Part shown: piece after piece, positions 9,039 to 18,826 of the stretch | Position numbering within the stretch: the stretch's first letter is position 1 | Layout: each line of letters opens with the position of its first letter | Assembly (NCBI RefSeq): GCF_003261585.1 | Contig: NZ_POVU01000001.1 | Coordinates: 372,001 to 436,000, forward strand | From: Acinetobacter sp. MB5 | GTDB lineage: Bacteria > Pseudomonadota > Gammaproteobacteria > Pseudomonadales > Moraxellaceae | DNA: 64,000 nucleotides | Direction: 5' to 3' | Notes under the pieces: model-generated | Database searches by the model: none | What the model was told of the DNA's origin: nothing | What the model saw: the letters and a program-made list of their open reading frames with translations, nothing else | Made by a program: the position numbers and the translations under genes

Positions 9039-10199
9039 TTACAGCCATAATTTTTGATAAAGCTGTACCATTTCTTCAGTGCTAGGTACAACTGGATTAT
9101 TGTTTGGTGAACCCGATGCTAAAGCTTGTTCTGCCATAGTTTCAACCACAGCATCAAAATCAGCTTTATTGACACCAAATTCTGCCAAAGTCGGTACTTT
9201 GAGTTCTCGATTAATCTGCTCTAGTGCCGCAACCAGTTTTTGATTGGCAAGATCGGTCGCATCATTGGGTTCTGCAACACCCATGGCTTTAGCACAGGTG
9301 GCATACCGTTCAGGTGCCGCATTAATCGAATAAGCCGTGATCATCGGTAATAACATGGCATTGGAGAGTCCATGCGGCACATGGAAAAATGCCCCGATTG
9401 GTCGGCTCATGCCATGCACCAAAGCCACGGAAGCATTGGAAAATGCAATCCCTGCCAAGGTCGCACCAAGCATCATCTGTTCACGTGCGGTAGCATCTTC
9501 AGGGTGTTGATAGACTTGAATCAGGTTTTGACCAATCAATTTCATCGCTGCGATTGCTTGTGAGTCACTGTATAGATTGGCTTTTTTACTAACATAAGCT
9601 TCAATGGCATGGGTCAGTGCATCAATGCCTGTATCAGCAGTGGTACGCGCAGGTAAACTCAGTGTCAGTTCATAGTCAACAATCGCCGCGACTGGCAAAA
9701 AGCCAATTCCCGTGCACAGCATTTTTTCATGGGTGACGTCATCGGTAATAATGGTGAATTTGGTACATTCCGAGCCAGTGCCTGCCGTGGTGGGCATCGC
9801 AATGATTGGCAGACCTGTTTCATGCACTTGACGTGGGAATTTATAATCGCGTATCTCTCCGCCAAATTTCCCTAAAATACCAATCGCTTTGGCACTGTCA
9901 ATCACACTGCCACCACCAATCGCAATGATCGCATCGTAATCTTGAGACTGAACTTTTTCGACACCCGCAGCAATCGAGCTGGCGGTCGGCTCTGGAATGG
10001 TATCGGCAAAGTAGTCGGTTGAGATATTGGCTTGAGCCAAAATCGCCTGTAGTTGATCGACATAACCCAAAGACAGCATGACACGGTCAGTAATGATTAA
10101 AGGTTTACTTGCCCCTAACGATGCCAAAATATCGGGCAACTGACTTCGTGCATTACGCCCAATTTCTAAAATACGTGGTAAAACAATACGGTGTGACAT
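9039..10199 (-). CDS. Iron-containing (group III) alcohol dehydrogenase
   Basis: An NAD(P)-dependent alcohol or hydroxy-acid dehydrogenase of 386 residues. The nucleotide-binding GGGS is at 95-98 (AIGGGSVIDSAK). The metal ligands expected for the family are D193, H197, H262 and H276, in DTGIDALTHAIEA, VHGMSRPIGA and FFHVPHGLSN. The ATG at 10199 has AGGGAAG upstream; the frame runs on to 10250 without a better start. The gene lies between a GntP permease and a CoA-acylating semialdehyde dehydrogenase. It probably oxidises an imported hydroxy acid or alcohol to the semialdehyde used by the next enzyme. Substrate unproven. Confidence 0.92.
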   Translation of the reverse strand: MSHRIVLPRILEIGRNARSQLPDILASLGASKPLIITDRVMLSLGYVDQLQAILAQANISTDYFADTIPEPTASSIAAGVEKVQSQDYDAIIAIGGGSVIDSAKAIGILGKFGGEIRDYKFPRQVHETGLPIIAMPTTAGTGSECTKFTIITDDVTHEKMLCTGIGFLPVAAIVDYELTLSLPARTTADTGIDALTHAIEAYVSKKANLYSDSQAIAAMKLIGQNLIQVYQHPEDATAREQMMLGATLAGIAFSNASVALVHGMSRPIGAFFHVPHGLSNAMLLPMITAYSINAAPERYATCAKAMGVAEPNDATDLANQKLVAALEQINRELKVPTLAEFGVNKADFDAVVETMAEQALASGSPNNNPVVPSTEEMVQLYQKLWL

Positions 10200-10218
10200 A
10201 ACACACTTCCCTATCTTA

Positions 10219-11616
10219 TTAAAATGATCCAAATAAAGTGCCCAAGACAATCACTGCAACCAAGGCAACAAGTGGAATAATCACCGCAACCATGAACATA
10301 TCAAAATATGACTGCCGATGCGTTAATCCACACAATGTAATAATCGTGATGACTGCGCCGTTGTGAGGTAATGAATCCAGTGCGCCAGATGCCATAGACG
10401 CTACGCGGTGCATCAACTCTGGAGAAATCGAAAATTGATGAGCCAAATTCATATACGTTGTGCCCATGGTATTGAGTGCAATACTCAATCCACCTGAGGC
10501 TGATCCTGTAATGCCTGCCAGAACATTAACCACAATCGCTTCAGAAACTAAAGGATTACTTGGCGCAAGCCCAACCAAAAAATCACGCAGAATAAGGAAG
10601 CCAGCCAAAGATGCAATCACTGATCCATAACCAACTTCCGATGCTGTATTAAAAATTGGAAGGAATGAAGAACTGACACCCTGCTGTATAGAATGTCGTA
10701 CATCTTCAATACGTGACCAGTTCAACACAATAATACTCAAGCAAGCACAAACCAGTGCACACACAATTGCCCACAGACCAACCACGGATGCCAGTGAAGC
10801 CTGCCCAAACTGGCTGCTGGCAAGAAAACTGGTATCCATATGTGGGAACACTAACTTGGTTAAGGCAAAGTTCATCACGATCACCACGAAAATTGGTGCA
10901 AACGCCACCATTAAGCTTGGGCGATCTCCATCAACTACATGCACTTGATGATGTTGCTCATACGCATGTTGACCATATCCTTCTTGTGCAAATGCCGCCT
11001 GCTTAACACGATAATTCAGCCAATACATCCCACCACATAACATCATTGCTGCACCAATCACACCTAACCATGGCGCTGCGTATAAATCTGTTTTGAAATA
11101 TGGCATTGGAATCGCATTTTGTATCGCAGGTGTTCCTGGCAATGCTGTCATTGTAAAGGTCAATGCCCCTAGCATAATTGCTGCGGGAATAAGACGTTTT
11201 GGTAACTGCAACTCAAGAAATAGCGCAGCGGCAATTGGAAAGACAGCAAAGCCCACAACAAATAACGAGACACCGCCATAGGTTAAAATCGCGCAAGACA
11301 ACACAATTGAGAGCATGGCACGTTGTTGCCCCAAACGTTCTACAAAAAAATTGGCAATGGTTCGTGCTGAACCTGAATCATCCATGAGCTTGCCAAAAAT
11401 TGCACCCAGTAAAAATAATGGAAAATATTTAATGACATAGCCACCTAGCCCTGTCATGAAAATTTGAGTGTAATAGCCCAATAAAGCATGGCTCATCCCA
11501 CTCCACATTACTGCAAACAAAGCCAGTAATGGCGCTAAAACGATGACACTAAATCCTTTATATGCCAGATACATCAGCAATATTAAGGACAAGACAATAC
11601 CTGTGAGTCCTAACAT
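10219..11616 (-). CDS. GntP-family permease
   Basis: An inner-membrane proton symporter-like protein of about 465 residues with 11-13 predicted membrane segments. The family region LPGTPAIQNAIP lies in the middle, and GSASGGLSIALNTMG resembles the C-terminal GntP signature. The ATG at 11616 has AAGGA nine bases upstream; the open frame extends to 11742 but the extra N terminus is not membrane-like. GntP proteins carry gluconate, glycerate, 3-hydroxybutyrate and similar hydroxy acids. With the downstream alcohol and semialdehyde dehydrogenases, a short hydroxy acid is the likely cargo. First gene of the three-gene unit. Confidence 0.88.
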   Translation of the reverse strand: MLGLTGIVLSLILLMYLAYKGFSVIVLAPLLALFAVMWSGMSHALLGYYTQIFMTGLGGYVIKYFPLFLLGAIFGKLMDDSGSARTIANFFVERLGQQRAMLSIVLSCAILTYGGVSLFVVGFAVFPIAAALFLELQLPKRLIPAAIMLGALTFTMTALPGTPAIQNAIPMPYFKTDLYAAPWLGVIGAAMMLCGGMYWLNYRVKQAAFAQEGYGQHAYEQHHQVHVVDGDRPSLMVAFAPIFVVIVMNFALTKLVFPHMDTSFLASSQFGQASLASVVGLWAIVCALVCACLSIIVLNWSRIEDVRHSIQQGVSSSFLPIFNTASEVGYGSVIASLAGFLILRDFLVGLAPSNPLVSEAIVVNVLAGITGSASGGLSIALNTMGTTYMNLAHQFSISPELMHRVASMASGALDSLPHNGAVITIITLCGLTHRQSYFDMFMVAVIIPLVALVAVIVLGTLFGSF

Positions 11617-11773
11617 TGGAAAACATCCTTGATTTTTGACTATCCATTTTTTATAAAATGATACGATTCGTATCATTATTAAATTAATATAAATTAACTT
11701 TCGCATCCCCGCAAATGATTTTTTATCGACTTTAGTCAACAAGCCATTGTTCTACCTTCATGTCGTCATATTC

Positions 11774-11805
11774 TAAAAATAAAAAAACCGCTTAATTCAG
11801 CGGTT
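11774..11805 (-). terminator. Terminator of the acetoin/butanediol operon
   Basis: On the minus strand AACCGCT-GAATTA-AGCGGTT is followed by a run of seven T and then more T-rich sequence. It sits 30 bases after the SDR stop codon, separating the aco operon from the GntP unit. Confidence 0.85.
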
Positions 11806-11835
11806 GGAGATAAAACGAAATTGGGCTTTCCACGA

Positions 11836-12621
11836 CTAGCGATAAACCATTCCACCATCGGTTAAAATTGATTGTCCTGTAATATAGTCCGAATCCTCAC
11901 TGGCTAAGAATGCCACCAAAGCTGCCACATCATCTGGCGTTTCAGCACGCCCCAAGGCAATCCCTTCAACATATTTTTTGTAGGTTTCACCTATCGCCGC
12001 GCCTGTAATTTCAGAAAAACGCTTATCGATTTCCACCCACATGTCTGTGCCAACTATTCCAGGGCAATAGCCATTTACGGTAATACCTTGACTGGCATAT
12101 TCTTTGGCGGCTGCCTGTGTCAGTGCCCGCACTGCAAATTTGGTCGCTGAATACACACCCAGCAAAGCAAAGCCATCATGTCCTGCAATTGAACAGGCAT
12201 TGATAATCTTGCCTTTTTGCTTACGCTGCTGAAATTTCTTGGCAGCGGCCTGTATGCCCCATAACACGCCACCAATATTCACATCAACAATTTTATGAAA
12301 TTCCGCAGGCGTGACATCGGCAAGTGCCTGAACCTGAGCAATGCCTGCATTATTGATCAGGATATCGAAACCACCCAAGCTGCTTTCAGCATGGTCAATC
12401 GCCAGTGTGACCTGTTCCAACTGACTGACATCGGCAATAAAGGTACTGGCTTGAACACCCAATGCCTGCACTTCCTGTTGCACTGCTTGTAATTTTTCCT
12501 GATGCATGTCGACCAATGCCACATGCACGCCCTCTTGTGCCAGACGTAGTGCAATCCCGCGTCCAATTCCCTGTGCTGCACCTGTGACCAAGGCAACTTT
12601 ATTGTGTAACCCTCTTGGCAT
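11836..12621 (-). CDS. budC: Short-chain dehydrogenase: acetoin/diacetyl reductase (2,3-butanediol dehydrogenase)
   Basis: A cytoplasmic NAD(H)-dependent SDR of 261 residues. The Rossmann motif TGAAQGIG is near residue 14, NNAG is in the middle, the catalytic pair is YSATK, and the C terminus is the typical [12 protein letters not shown]. Overall it resembles meso-2,3-butanediol dehydrogenase/(S)-acetoin-forming diacetyl reductases. Position as last gene of the acetoin operon supports a role in interconverting butanediol stereoisomers and acetoin. It is 138 bases after bdhA and is followed by a terminator. Exact stereospecificity cannot be read from sequence. Confidence 0.85.
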   Translation of the reverse strand: MPRGLHNKVALVTGAAQGIGRGIALRLAQEGVHVALVDMHQEKLQAVQQEVQALGVQASTFIADVSQLEQVTLAIDHAESSLGGFDILINNAGIAQVQALADVTPAEFHKIVDVNIGGVLWGIQAAAKKFQQRKQKGKIINACSIAGHDGFALLGVYSATKFAVRALTQAAAKEYASQGITVNGYCPGIVGTDMWVEIDKRFSEITGAAIGETYKKYVEGIALGRAETPDDVAALVAFLASEDSDYITGQSILTDGGMVYR

Positions 12622-12759
12622 TTTTTGATCCTTTTGATTTGAATGACCAGGAGAATCCTGCTCCTGTAATCAAGATGACTTCCCTCAGTTTAATTCTTGT
12701 GGTCTTCTATTCAGCGCAAAGAATCGGGGTTAACCAAGAGAAGTCTGTGTTCTTTATAT

Positions 12760-13818
12760 TTATGGATGAACAATAACTTTCACCGCAGATTCATTGTTAT
12801 GAATCAGGGTTTCAAAACCTTGTGAAATCAGATCATCCAGTTGAATGCGCTGAGTAATAAACGGTTCAAGATTAATCTTACCTTGCTCAACCAGTTTGAT
12901 GGTTTCCTGATGATCATTGACGTAGGCAATCGTGCCACGCACATCTAGTTCTTTCATCACCACGCTATGCACATTAATGGTGGCTGGATGGCTCCAGATC
13001 GACACGATCACAATCACGCCTGTCGGCTTGGTTGCAGCGACCAAGGTATCTAAAACCTTGTTGACGCTACTGCATTCAAAGGCAACATCAACACCGCGAT
13101 CTTGGGTAATTTTCATGACTTCGGCGACCACATCGACCTGTGATGGATCGAGAATATAATCGGCAACGCCTGATTCTTTGGCTTTTTCCTTACGTTTACT
13201 ACTCAGTTCGGTGACGATCACGGTTAAGCCTTTGGCTTTGAGAATCGCAGAGAGCAATAAACCAATCGGCCCTGCTCCACCCACCAAAGCAATATCGCCT
13301 GCTTTCGCGCCACTGCGCACATAGGCATGATGCCCCACCGAAAGCGGTTCAATCAGCGCTGCCTGATCGAGCGGAATGCTGTTAGAAATCGGATGTACCC
13401 AACGGCGTTTCACCGCAATTTTTTCCGATAATCCACCACCGCGACCACCCAAGCCAATAAAGTTCATATTTTTGGAGAGATGATAGTTTTCACCTGGACC
13501 TGTCGGCACATCATCAGCAATAATATATGGCTCAACTACCACATGTTGCCCCACCTGAATATCCGTCACGCCTTCGCCGACTGCATAGACTACGCCTGAA
13601 AACTCATGCCCCATCGTGATCGGTGCAGATTCCCCCGAAATCGGATGCGGATGACCACATGGTGGAATAAAAATCGGGCCTTCCATAAATTCATGCAGGT
13701 CAGTGCCGCAAATGCCACACCATGCCACCTGAATGCCGACTGTACCTGCGGCGACTTCTGGTTCTGGAATATCTTCAATGCGGATATCCCCTTTGTCATA
13801 AAAACGTGCTGCTTTCAT
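12760..13818 (-). CDS. bdhA: 2,3-butanediol dehydrogenase (zinc MDR family)
   Basis: Oxidises (R,R)- or meso-2,3-butanediol to acetoin with NAD+. A 352-residue zinc medium-chain dehydrogenase. Catalytic zinc ligands are visible in CGICGTDLHEF and GHEFSGVV, and the coenzyme-binding glycine motif is GGAGPIG. The segment ICGTDLHEFMEGP is typical of (R,R)-butanediol dehydrogenases. It lies 33 bases after the E3 gene and precedes an SDR butanediol dehydrogenase, so two enzymes of different folds may cover different stereoisomers. Confidence 0.93.
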   Translation of the reverse strand: MKAARFYDKGDIRIEDIPEPEVAAGTVGIQVAWCGICGTDLHEFMEGPIFIPPCGHPHPISGESAPITMGHEFSGVVYAVGEGVTDIQVGQHVVVEPYIIADDVPTGPGENYHLSKNMNFIGLGGRGGGLSEKIAVKRRWVHPISNSIPLDQAALIEPLSVGHHAYVRSGAKAGDIALVGGAGPIGLLLSAILKAKGLTVIVTELSSKRKEKAKESGVADYILDPSQVDVVAEVMKITQDRGVDVAFECSSVNKVLDTLVAATKPTGVIVIVSIWSHPATINVHSVVMKELDVRGTIAYVNDHQETIKLVEQGKINLEPFITQRIQLDDLISQGFETLIHNNESAVKVIVHP

Positions 13819-13851
13819 TGTTTTGTATCCGTCAAATGATGAGTGAAAAAG

Positions 13852-15255
13852 TTAAATATGAATCGCGCGTTGCATGGATGCCAAAATCGATTCATGCATC
13901 GCTTCCGATAAGGTTGGATGCGGGAAAATGACCTGTGCCAATGTCGCATCGGTCGCTTCAAGATATTTGGCAATCGCAAAACCGTGAATATGCTCGGTAA
14001 CTTCATGCCCCACCATGTGCGCGCCTAGCAGTTCACCTGTTTCCGCATGAATAATGGTTTTAACAAAGCCTGCACTATCACCAAGTGCCAAGGCTTTACC
14101 ATTGGCAGAGAGTGGAAACTTACCAATATGAATCGGCAGATTTTGGGCTTTCGCTGCTGATTCATGCAGCCCGATACTCGCCACTTGTGGATGAGTAAAA
14201 ATACACCCAGGAATTTGGCTACGATCTAGTGCATGTACACCTTGCACGCCTGCAATTTTTTCAACACACAAAATACCTTCGTGGCTGGCTTTGTGTGCCA
14301 AACACGGCGCACCCGCAACATCCCCAATCGCATACAACCCGACAACATTGGTTTTGCAGAAGCTATCGGTCTGAATAAAGCCTTGAGGATTTAACTCCAC
14401 ACCTAAATCTTCCAATCCTAAATTTTTGGTATTCGGCTGTACACCAATCGCTGAAAGCACCTGATCAAATTCAAGTGTCTGTTCACCTTGAGGTGTCGTC
14501 ACTACACACTGCACTTGTTCATTCACAATGCTGATGCTTTGAATCGCGGCTTGAGTCAGTATCTGCATGCCTTTTTGCTGAAACTGCTTTTGCACATACT
14601 TAGCAACTTCAACATCTTCAGTCGGTAAAATTTGCTTGGCAATATCAATCAGCGTGACCTGACAACCCAAGTCCTGATACAAACTGGCAAACTCGCTGCC
14701 GATTGCACCCGAACCCACCACCAGTAAACGCTTTGGCAATTGTTCAGGAACCAAAGCTTCTTTATAACTCCAGACATATTTGCCATCGACAGGGAGCTGT
14801 GGCAAATGCCGTGCCTGTGCGCCTGTCGCTAAAATAATGTGCGGTGCCGTTAAGATTTGCTGTTTTCCATTAGCATCGGTCAGTTGCAAGGTTTCTTTGC
14901 CAATCAGTTTGGCTTTGGCATCGAACACCGTGACCTGATTTTTTTTCAGCAAATGGGCAATGCCCTGTACCAGTTGTGCTGACACCTGACGGCTATGCTT
15001 GACCAGTTGTTGCAGATCAAACTCAATCTGCGACAATTGAAAACCAAACTGTCCCGCATGTTTAAGCTGGGTTGCCAGTTCCGCGCCTGCAAGTAAAGCT
15101 TTGGTCGGAATACAACCCCAGTTCAGACAAATCCCGCCCAAATGCTGTGCTTCAACAATCGCCGTGTTTAGCCCGAGCTGGGCTGCACGAATGGCAGCCA
15201 CGTACCCTCCTGGCCCTGCACCCACCACCACCACATCAAATTGTGTTTCTGACAT
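13852..15255 (-). CDS. lpd: Dihydrolipoyl dehydrogenase (E3) of the acetoin dehydrogenase complex
   Basis: Reoxidises the dihydrolipoyl group on AcoC, using FAD and NAD+. 467 residues. The FAD-binding GAGPGG is at the N terminus, the redox-active disulfide is in CLNWGCIPTK, the NAD motif is GSGAIGSE, and the C-terminal His-Glu pair is in HPTLSEAMHE. It starts ten bases after acoC, so this copy is probably dedicated to acetoin cleavage; housekeeping E3 genes would lie elsewhere. Confidence 0.95.
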   Translation of the reverse strand: MSETQFDVVVVGAGPGGYVAAIRAAQLGLNTAIVEAQHLGGICLNWGCIPTKALLAGAELATQLKHAGQFGFQLSQIEFDLQQLVKHSRQVSAQLVQGIAHLLKKNQVTVFDAKAKLIGKETLQLTDANGKQQILTAPHIILATGAQARHLPQLPVDGKYVWSYKEALVPEQLPKRLLVVGSGAIGSEFASLYQDLGCQVTLIDIAKQILPTEDVEVAKYVQKQFQQKGMQILTQAAIQSISIVNEQVQCVVTTPQGEQTLEFDQVLSAIGVQPNTKNLGLEDLGVELNPQGFIQTDSFCKTNVVGLYAIGDVAGAPCLAHKASHEGILCVEKIAGVQGVHALDRSQIPGCIFTHPQVASIGLHESAAKAQNLPIHIGKFPLSANGKALALGDSAGFVKTIIHAETGELLGAHMVGHEVTEHIHGFAIAKYLEATDATLAQVIFPHPTLSEAMHESILASMQRAIHI

Positions 15256-15265
15256 GCGGTTTCTC

Positions 15266-16822
15266 CTAGACCAAAATCAGGGCGGGGTTTTCAACAAACT
15301 GTTTGAAGCTTGCCAAAAATTTTGCCCCAACTGCACCATCAATCACGCGGTGATCACAAGACAACGTTGCCGTGACGATTTCCCGAACCACGATTTCACC
15401 TTGCTCAACCACAGCACGTGCTTCAGATGCACCGAGTGCCATAATCGCGCCTTGTGGTGGATTGATGATGGCATCAAACTGTTTAATGCCAAGCATGCCC
15501 AAATTGGAAATACTAAAACTGCCACCCTGAAACTCGTCAGGCTGTAATTTTCCAGTTTTGGCACGAGTGGCTAAATCACGCATTTCGGTTGAAATTTCAG
15601 AGAGTGATTTTTGATTGGCTGCTTTCACAATCGGGGTGATTAAGCCATTGGGAATCGCCACTGCCACTGAAATATCGGCCTGAGCAAATTGCAAAATCGA
15701 CTGGGTTGCTTCGTCAAACTGCACATTAACCTCAGGCACTTTGAGCAATGCTGCCGCAGCCGCTTTAATCAACATATCGTTAATCGATAATTTTACCTGC
15801 GGAACGCTATCATTGATTTGCTTACGTAGGTTTTGCATAGCCTCAACATTGAGATCCACTGTTAAACGGAAATGTGGCGCATTGCGTTTCGCTGCTTGCA
15901 GACGCGAAGCAATCGCTTTACGCATGGCATTTAAGGCAATCGCAGTGACCTGATTTTTGGGTGCAGATTCTGAACTGGTCGCAGAAGATTCAGCACACAC
16001 AGTACTTGGATTGTCCCGATGATATAGCGCTTCAACATCTTCCTTACACACGCGTCCACGCGAACCCGACACACGACAGTCATTCAGGTTAATGCCCCAC
16101 TGTTTCGCCAAACGGCGCGCCACGGATGTTGCAAAAACCTGACTGTCATCGGCAGTAGACTTCGCAACTTTACCAGAGGATTGTACTTGAACTTTTACAT
16201 CTGCCCATTGTCCGCCCGCGGCACGTACCGCAGTCTGGATGTCTTGTACGCTAATACGCCCTTCACGCCCTGAACCTGAAACTTTTGCCAAATTCACATT
16301 GTGCTTTGCAGCCAGTTTCAGTGCATGTGGCGTGGCAAAAATCGTGGCATCTTGCTGATAACCTTGTAATGCCGCAGGAATCACAAAACCCGTTTGTGTT
16401 GTTGCAGGTGCTTTGGCAACTGGCGCAGTCGTACTTGCCACAGCTACAGACGGTGCTGCGACTTCGGCTTGTGGTACGGTTGCCGCCACAGCCGTTTCCG
16501 CCTGAACCGCAGGTGCAGGACTCACAGTTGCGCCCCCTAAAGACTGTACAAACTGTTCAATTTCAGCAGCGGAAACACTGCTTTCTGCACAGACAGCAAT
16601 GAGCCCACCTACAGGTAAAGTATCGCCATCTTTAGCAATGATTTTGCGTAAGGTACTGCCAAAGGGTGCTTCAAGGACATTGACGATTTTGGTGGTTTCA
16701 ATCTCGCAGATTTCCTGCCCTTTGCTAAAACTGTCACCTTCCTGAATCAACCATTGGGCAATCGTGCCTTCTTCCATGGACAATCCCCATTTCGGGATTT
16801 CCAGCGTTTTGATTTCGCTCAT
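15266..16822 (-). CDS. acoC: Acetoin dehydrogenase E2 (dihydrolipoamide acetyltransferase)
   Basis: Transfers the acetyl group from acetoin cleavage to CoA. 518 residues. The N-terminal lipoyl domain carries lipoyl-lysine K45 in IETTKIVNV. An Ala/Pro/Val-rich linker follows (about 100-150). Two peripheral-subunit (E3-binding) domains then occur, at about 161-199 (FATPHALKLA...GREGRISVQD) and 229-266 (FATSVARRLA...SRGRVCKEDV). The catalytic acyltransferase domain ends with DHRVIDG, placing His491 and Asp495. The usual single E3-binding domain is thus doubled. It starts one base after acoB and is tightly coupled. Confidence 0.96.
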   Translation of the reverse strand: MSEIKTLEIPKWGLSMEEGTIAQWLIQEGDSFSKGQEICEIETTKIVNVLEAPFGSTLRKIIAKDGDTLPVGGLIAVCAESSVSAAEIEQFVQSLGGATVSPAPAVQAETAVAATVPQAEVAAPSVAVASTTAPVAKAPATTQTGFVIPAALQGYQQDATIFATPHALKLAAKHNVNLAKVSGSGREGRISVQDIQTAVRAAGGQWADVKVQVQSSGKVAKSTADDSQVFATSVARRLAKQWGINLNDCRVSGSRGRVCKEDVEALYHRDNPSTVCAESSATSSESAPKNQVTAIALNAMRKAIASRLQAAKRNAPHFRLTVDLNVEAMQNLRKQINDSVPQVKLSINDMLIKAAAAALLKVPEVNVQFDEATQSILQFAQADISVAVAIPNGLITPIVKAANQKSLSEISTEMRDLATRAKTGKLQPDEFQGGSFSISNLGMLGIKQFDAIINPPQGAIMALGASEARAVVEQGEIVVREIVTATLSCDHRVIDGAVGAKFLASFKQFVENPALILV

Positions 16823-16823
16823 C

Positions 16824-17843
16824 CTAAGCCTCCAAGGTTTTACGTACAGCCTGCTCGATGCGTTCTACGCTCGGAATCCATTCCTTTTCCAATACAGGTG
16901 AAAATGGCACGGGTGTATGTGGCGGCGTGACGAGTTCAATTGGTGCTTTCAGATAGTGGAAGCCTTTTTGTGCAATCAGCGCAGCGACATCATGCCCGAA
17001 GCCACAACGCGCTGCCGACTCATCTACAATCACCACACGCCCTGTCGATGCAACCGATTCCAAAATACCTTCTTCATCCAGTGGTGAAATAGTACGCGGA
17101 TCAACCACTTCGACTGAAATGCCTTCTTTTGCCAGTTTGTCAGCCACTTCATTGGCACGGTGCACCATCAGGCTTAAAGCAATAATGGTGACATCTGTTC
17201 CTTCGCGGGTGTAATTCGCCACACCAAACGGAATGGTATAGGCTTCGTCTGGCACTTCACCTTTAATGTCGTACAGCATTTTGTGCTCACAGAACACCAC
17301 AGGGTCATCGTCACGAATGGCTTGAGTGAGTAAACCTTTGACATCGTAAGGGCTAGATGGCACAACCACCTTCAAACCTGGCACGGCTGCAAACACGTTA
17401 TACGGCGACTGCGAGTGCTGCGCTGCTGCTGAGAAGCCCGCACCGATCATGCCACGCACCACCATTGGCGCTTTGGCTTTGCCACCAAACATATAGCGGA
17501 ATTTTGCGGCTTGGTTATACAGCATGTCATGACAGACACCGTAAAAGTCCATAAACATCAGGTCCGCCACAGGGCGCAAACCGGTTGCGGCTGCACCTGC
17601 CGCCATCCCAATAATCGCAGACTCAGTAATCGGCGTGTCAATCACGCGCTCTGAGCCAAACTCCGTCCACAAACCTTTGGTGACACCGAGCACCCCACCA
17701 AAACCTTCGATTTTATTTTCTTCGGTGTTTTTACCGCCATGTCCTCCACGGACATCTTCCCCAACCACAAACACGGTTGGGTCTCGGCGCATTTCCAGTT
17801 CAATCGCTTCTTTGATCGCGTTACGAAAACTTTTATTTGGCAT
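16824..17843 (-). CDS. acoB: Acetoin dehydrogenase E1 beta subunit
   Basis: With AcoA it forms the thiamine-diphosphate E1 component that cleaves acetoin to acetaldehyde and enzyme-bound acetyl. 339 residues, the usual length. Family features include VVGEDVRGGHGG near the N terminus, DTPITESAIIGMAAGAA, and the C-terminal transketolase domain (EVVDPRTISPLDEE). The AcoB-type 'GGKNTEENKIEGFGG' insertion is present. It lies 14 bases after acoA and one base before acoC. Confidence 0.96.
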   Translation of the reverse strand: MPNKSFRNAIKEAIELEMRRDPTVFVVGEDVRGGHGGKNTEENKIEGFGGVLGVTKGLWTEFGSERVIDTPITESAIIGMAAGAAATGLRPVADLMFMDFYGVCHDMLYNQAAKFRYMFGGKAKAPMVVRGMIGAGFSAAAQHSQSPYNVFAAVPGLKVVVPSSPYDVKGLLTQAIRDDDPVVFCEHKMLYDIKGEVPDEAYTIPFGVANYTREGTDVTIIALSLMVHRANEVADKLAKEGISVEVVDPRTISPLDEEGILESVASTGRVVIVDESAARCGFGHDVAALIAQKGFHYLKAPIELVTPPHTPVPFSPVLEKEWIPSVERIEQAVRKTLEA

Positions 17844-17857
17844 GATTCACTATTCCC

Positions 17858-18826
17858 TTAGTAAGACACATAAACGTCGGTCAACAGTTGCTCGGCTTTT
17901 GGATATTCCGCCGCACGTGCTTTGGCAACCGCATCATCGACATTGGCTTTCGATGCCACATCAATCGCATCGAGTTTGGCAACATCGACTTTGCCTTTGA
18001 CTTTTTTACGGAATATTTTCAGTGGGTCTTTATGCTCTTTGACATAGTCCACTTCTTCTTTAGAGCGGATCAATCCCGGATCGCCCTCAAAATGCCCATA
18101 AAAACGGTTGGTCACGGTTTCAATCACACTTGGGCCTTCACCACGACGCGCACGCTCAATGGCTTTTTTTGCTGCGTCATATACGGCAAAGAAGTCGGTG
18201 CCATCGACCTTAACTGCAGGCAAACCAAAACCTGCTGCACGCCCTGCAATGTCTTTACTGCCCACTGCGTAGTCATGCCCTGTACCTTCACCAAAACCAT
18301 TGTTTTCAAATACAAAAATGACTGGAAGATTCAGCACCACCGCCATATTCATGGCTTCAAAAGTCAAGCCTTGGTTAGAACCGCCATCACCTGTAAAAGA
18401 CAGTCCAATCCCACCCGTTTTTAGGGTTTTCGCAGTCAATGCCGCACCAATCGCTAAAGGAGGGCCACCGCCTACAATCCCGTTTGCGCCGAGCATACCC
18501 TTGTCCAAATCGGCAATATGCATCGAACCGCCTTTACCACGGCAAAGACCATCATCTTTCCCAAAAATTTCCAGCATCATGGCGTGAATATCACAGCCTT
18601 TGGCAATACAGTGCCCATGCCCACGGTGAGTCGAGGTAATGTAGTCTTTATCGGTTAAATTTTCGCAGATACCCACTGCAACCGCTTCTTCACCACTGTA
18701 TAAGTGAATGAACCCCGGAATATCACCATTGGTATTTTCTTCGTGAAGTCGGTCTTCAAATTCACGAATATCGCGCATACGTTTATATGCGGCAAGTAAT
18801 TGCTCTTCAGTAAGCTGCATATCCAT
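17858..18826 (-). CDS. acoA: Acetoin dehydrogenase E1 alpha subunit
   Basis: The thiamine-diphosphate-binding subunit of the acetoin-cleaving E1 component. 322 residues. The ThDP/Mg motif runs from GDGGSNQG to ENN about 25 residues later (FENNGFGEGTG). The phosphorylation-loop region STHRGHGHCIAKG and GKGGSMHIAD are typical of the pyruvate/acetoin dehydrogenase E1-alpha family. First gene of the operon acoA-acoB-acoC-lpd-bdhA-SDR. The AT-rich divergent region upstream must hold its promoter; I see no GG/GC sigma-54 element there. Confidence 0.96.
   Translation of the reverse strand: MDMQLTEEQLLAAYKRMRDIREFEDRLHEENTNGDIPGFIHLYSGEEAVAVGICENLTDKDYITSTHRGHGHCIAKGCDIHAMMLEIFGKDDGLCRGKGGSMHIADLDKGMLGANGIVGGGPPLAIGAALTAKTLKTGGIGLSFTGDGGSNQGLTFEAMNMAVVLNLPVIFVFENNGFGEGTGHDYAVGSKDIAGRAAGFGLPAVKVDGTDFFAVYDAAKKAIERARRGEGPSVIETVTNRFYGHFEGDPGLIRSKEEVDYVKEHKDPLKIFRKKVKGKVDVAKLDAIDVASKANVDDAVAKARAAEYPKAEQLLTDVYVSY

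Noticed and set aside
15101..15547. Plus-strand 148-codon frame across the lpd-acoC junction
   Set aside because: Antisense to two conserved genes, and no recognisable motif.
17888..18424. Plus-strand 178-codon frame opposite acoA
   Set aside because: Antisense to acoA, with His/Cys/Phe-rich composition typical of a shadow frame.
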